From Psoroptes ovis (lineage: Eukaryota; Arthropoda; Arachnida; Sarcoptiformes; Psoroptidae): a stretch of DNA of 64,000 nucleotides. Shown here one piece after another: positions 61,186 through 64,000 of the stretch. The stretch is from positions 620,001 to 684,000 of the forward strand of contig PQWQ01000011.1 in the NCBI GenBank assembly GCA_002943765.1. Direction: 5' to 3'. A program made the translations under genes and the position numbers. The notes under the pieces were generated by a model that had not been told where the DNA came from, did not search any database, and saw only the letters and a program-made list of their open reading frames with translations. Each line of letters begins with the position of its first letter. Position 1 is the stretch's first letter.

Positions 61186-61207
61186 ATTTTCAATTCACCA
61201 ATATAAG
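61186..61207 (+). other. 5' end of the brat coding exon
   Basis: Acceptor ttttgtacag at 61185 marks the exon edge. The 22 bases before the ATG at 61208 (context aaagATGGCa-like: ATAAGATGGCAGC) would be 5' UTR, or coding if an upstream exon is in frame, because they contain no stop in that frame. Confidence 0.6.
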
Positions 61208-63904
61208 ATGGCAGCATCGTTTTATGATTTAAAAATTAATTATGCAAATAATTTTGATACAAATACAATGATGATGAAATTTGATGGCAATCATTTCAGC
61301 AATCATTATACCCAACAATCAAATCAACAACGATTGACCCCGACTACAATGAATATGATTAATGGTGGTGGTGGTGGTGGTGCCGCTGCTGATGTTGTTG
61401 TTGTTGGATCCAACAACATCAACAACAACATGATGAATCATTGTTCAAATGATTATGATAATTGTATGAATAATAATAGTAATAATAATAATCAATTATT
61501 TGATATTAATCAAAATCAAACCGATTTATTCAATGCATTATCATCGATGAATGAGAATTTTTCACAAATTTCATTCAACAATAATAATAATAATGATAAT
61601 AACATTAATGATAGTGATACTTGTAATTTAAATGATAATCAACAACAGCAACAAAATCATCATCGTTCATCGGCTAATAAAAATCAATATCATTCATTTG
61701 AAAATGATAATAATAATCATAATAATAATTCATCATTGAATCATATAAAACAATCATTACAATTGAAATTAATAACTATTAAACGTTTACAACAAGAAAT
61801 ACAAAATAATTATGATGATTCGATTGCAAATTATCATTTATTCATATTACAATTACGACAACAATTAGACGTGATCATGCAAAATATTGATGATGAATTG
61901 AATGATTATTATAAACAAAAATTGATTGAATTAAATGAACGAAAATCGAAAATTGAGGAATTGATAGAAAAATTAGATGAACACAATAATGATTATCATG
62001 AGAATGATATTGATAATTTGAAAAATTCATTAGAAACATTGACAATCGATATAAATATGATGGATAAAATGACAATGACAATGATGACAGTGCCACCAAT
62101 TGCAAACGTTGATCAACAGATGATTGATAATTTCATACGTTCATTAATATTTCCATTAAGACATCAGCATCAGCAGCAGCAAGCCTCAATGTTCGAAGAT
62201 CAATTTAATTTTGATAATTTACGATTATCATCAACATCATCATTTAATAAATCATTTTCTGATCATCAACAACATCAAGAACAATCTAATAACATTATAA
62301 CACCACAACAATGGTCGCAAGCATCATCATCAATGCAACAATTAGCACAACAACAACCATTAAAAACTATGAAACAACAAAACAATTTGACAAAAATTAC
62401 TTCATCAACAATGGCACCAACATTATCATCAAATCCGCTTCAAAATCAATATCAACAGCAACAAAATTTGATTCATCAATTATCTTTTGATCATTTTTCT
62501 ACACAGCAACCGCAACAACAACACACGGACATCAATACTAATCCATCATCATTTAATGATACGAAAAATCAATTTTTTTCGAACAATAACAATATTAATG
62601 ATGATTTTCCGATAGTTTCATCATTTATCAATGATCAACATAATTTTCAACTACAAAGTCAGTTTCAAGCATTCAACAATGGATCACTGATACATCCATC
62701 ATTAACAAATCCATCAATTAATGATTTAAATATTTTAAATCAAAAACAAGCTATTACGAAATCCCTTCAACCAAAACTACGTCGTGAACGTATTAATTAT
62801 TATTTAAAATTTGGTGAGCAAGGCATACAACAGGGACAATTTGCTGAGCCATCTGGCGTTGCTGTAAATCCAATTAATGATGATATTTATATTGCTGATG
62901 CCAACAATCATCGTGTACAAGTTTTCGATAAATGGGGTAAATTTAAATTCAATTTTGGCGAAGGAAAACTCAAATTTCCTAATAGAGTGGCGTTGTCGCA
63001 TTTGACCGGCGAAATCGTTGTGTCAGAGCGACCACCTGTGCATCAAATACAAGTTTATAACAAAAATGGGATTTTTCAATGTAAATTCGGTGCCAAACAT
63101 CTTCGCCATCCACGAGGTTTAGCCATTGATCATCAGAATCGAATTGTCGTTGTTGAATGTAAAGTAATACGTGTATTTGTATTCAGTCTTCAAGGTGTAT
63201 TACTACATTCTTTTGATTGTTCTGAACGTATTCAGTTCCCAAATGCTGTTGCTGTATCACGTACAGATGAAATATTCATTTCAGATAATCGTAACCATTG
63301 TGTTAAAGTATTTAATTTCAATGGAGATTTTTTACGGCAAATCGGTGGACAAGGTATCACTAATTATCCGATCGGTGTTTGTTTAAATGAAACATTAGAT
63401 CAATTATTAGTGATTGATAATTATAACAATCTGAATGTAACATTATTCCGCACGGATGGTCAATTAATCGGTGCCTATGAATCATCAGCAAAGCATCAAC
63501 AATGTCTAGATGTTGCATTATTTGGTGATCAATCAATTGTTGTCACGAGTAAAGATTTACAAGTTTATTTTTATCGTCTTAAAGATTATATTCAATCATC
63601 GAATAATGCTAACAATTCGAATAACAATAAACAATTCATCAATGTTAACAATAATAACAATTCAAATGGTCGTATTCCATCATCATCATCATCTTCATCA
63701 TTGAAAACACCATTGACTATGACGAATACGACAGCAACAACTACAACAACGGCACCATCATCTACGACAGCATCATCAACGACAGCAACAACAACAGCGC
63801 TACAATCATCAATAATCCATAATAAAAATAATTGCCATATAAATAATATGAATTTGAACACGAACCATCAACGATCATCATCATCATCGCATCATCATTT
63901 ATAA
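61208..63904 (+). CDS. brat: brain tumor (brat)-type coiled-coil/NHL protein, 898 aa from this exon
   Basis: N-terminal 170 residues are Asn/Gln-rich with Gly and Val runs. A BBC-type coiled coil lies at about 179-288 (L-Q-L-K-L-I-T-I-K-R-L-Q-Q-E-I). A Gln/Ser-rich linker follows, then a six-bladed NHL propeller at about 527-791: F-A-E-P-S-G-V-A-V-N, A-D-A-N-N-H-R-V-Q-V-F-D-K, F-P-N-R-V-A, H-P-R-G-L-A-I-D, V-V-E-C-K-V-I-R-V, I-S-D-N-R-N-H-C-V-K-V-F-N, Q-G-I-T-N-Y-P-I-G-V. These motifs are near-specific for Brat, which binds mRNA through the NHL domain and represses translation with Pumilio/Nanos, and limits stem-cell growth (family knowledge). The B-boxes normally before the coiled coil are not in this exon; they may lie upstream outside view or be absent. 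The C-terminal tail is Ser/Thr/Asn-rich. Confidence 0.94.
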   Translation: MAASFYDLKINYANNFDTNTMMMKFDGNHFSNHYTQQSNQQRLTPTTMNMINGGGGGGAAADVVVVGSNNINNNMMNHCSNDYDNCMNNNSNNNNQLFDINQNQTDLFNALSSMNENFSQISFNNNNNNDNNINDSDTCNLNDNQQQQQNHHRSSANKNQYHSFENDNNNHNNNSSLNHIKQSLQLKLITIKRLQQEIQNNYDDSIANYHLFILQLRQQLDVIMQNIDDELNDYYKQKLIELNERKSKIEELIEKLDEHNNDYHENDIDNLKNSLETLTIDINMMDKMTMTMMTVPPIANVDQQMIDNFIRSLIFPLRHQHQQQQASMFEDQFNFDNLRLSSTSSFNKSFSDHQQHQEQSNNIITPQQWSQASSSMQQLAQQQPLKTMKQQNNLTKITSSTMAPTLSSNPLQNQYQQQQNLIHQLSFDHFSTQQPQQQHTDINTNPSSFNDTKNQFFSNNNNINDDFPIVSSFINDQHNFQLQSQFQAFNNGSLIHPSLTNPSINDLNILNQKQAITKSLQPKLRRERINYYLKFGEQGIQQGQFAEPSGVAVNPINDDIYIADANNHRVQVFDKWGKFKFNFGEGKLKFPNRVALSHLTGEIVVSERPPVHQIQVYNKNGIFQCKFGAKHLRHPRGLAIDHQNRIVVVECKVIRVFVFSLQGVLLHSFDCSERIQFPNAVAVSRTDEIFISDNRNHCVKVFNFNGDFLRQIGGQGITNYPIGVCLNETLDQLLVIDNYNNLNVTLFRTDGQLIGAYESSAKHQQCLDVALFGDQSIVVTSKDLQVYFYRLKDYIQSSNNANNSNNNKQFINVNNNNNSNGRIPSSSSSSSLKTPLTMTNTTATTTTTAPSSTTASSTTATTTALQSSIIHNKNNCHINNMNLNTNHQRSSSSSHHHL

Positions 63905-64000
63905 TAATACATTGAATACAAATGATCACCGATTATTTTGAATTAATTACGAATTATTCTCATTACTATCATCCTTATTATCTTCCATTTTTTTATATTA
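63905..64000. other. brat 3' flank
   Basis: AT-rich 3' sequence cut by the window edge; no AATAAA is visible in it. Confidence 0.5.

Noticed and set aside
1..64000. tRNA, rRNA, snRNA or CRISPR
   Set aside because: No T-loop/anticodon pattern, rRNA core or U-snRNA sequence recognised by eye; short tandem repeats are microsatellites without spacers.

Overview
The window is eukaryotic nuclear DNA: very AT-rich, full of di- and trinucleotide microsatellites, with GT-AG introns and coding exons that carry long Asn, Gln, His, Ser and Asp runs. Brat-type NHL, TFIIH p34 and adhesion-GPCR genes point to a metazoan. The composition and homopolymer-rich proteins suggest an arthropod, most likely an acariform (dust- or scab-type) mite. 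That species guess is inference only.

Region 1 (1-34.3 kb, + strand) is one gene. Twelve exons whose splice phases all agree can be joined by eye into a reading frame of about 3,439 codons. It encodes a latrophilin-like adhesion GPCR: signal peptide, about 1,400 residues of low complexity, hormone-receptor (HormR) domain, GAIN domain, GPS, seven membrane segments and a tail of about 690 residues. Unusual points are the lack of a lectin domain, a GPS without the usual His-Leu/Thr, a linker of about 115 residues before TM1, and an insertion of about 350 residues in intracellular loop 2.

Region 2 (22.86-25.43 kb) is an intact pogo/Tigger-like DNA transposon inside intron 8 of that gene. It has terminal inverted repeats of about 145 bp (144/145 identical), a 501-codon transposase with D238/D351/D386, and a C-terminal Cys/His finger whose last part is encoded inside the right TIR. 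Its base composition differs sharply from the host.

Region 3 (34.6-41.5 kb, - strand) holds a two-pass membrane protein of unknown function (34641-35654), convergent with the GPCR, and a two-exon secreted or GPI-anchored leucine-rich-repeat protein (37981-41513).

Region 4 (41.5-64 kb) has the single-exon TFIIH subunit GTF2H3/Tfb4 (49698-50750, +), then about 10 kb of microsatellite-rich non-coding DNA with an 81-bp mariner-type miniature element, and then the main coding exon of a brain tumor (brat)-type coiled-coil/NHL protein (61208-63904, +). No B-box exon for brat is visible. The genes look like ordinary independent host genes and not like a cluster with one job; the transposon is the only clear accessory unit.
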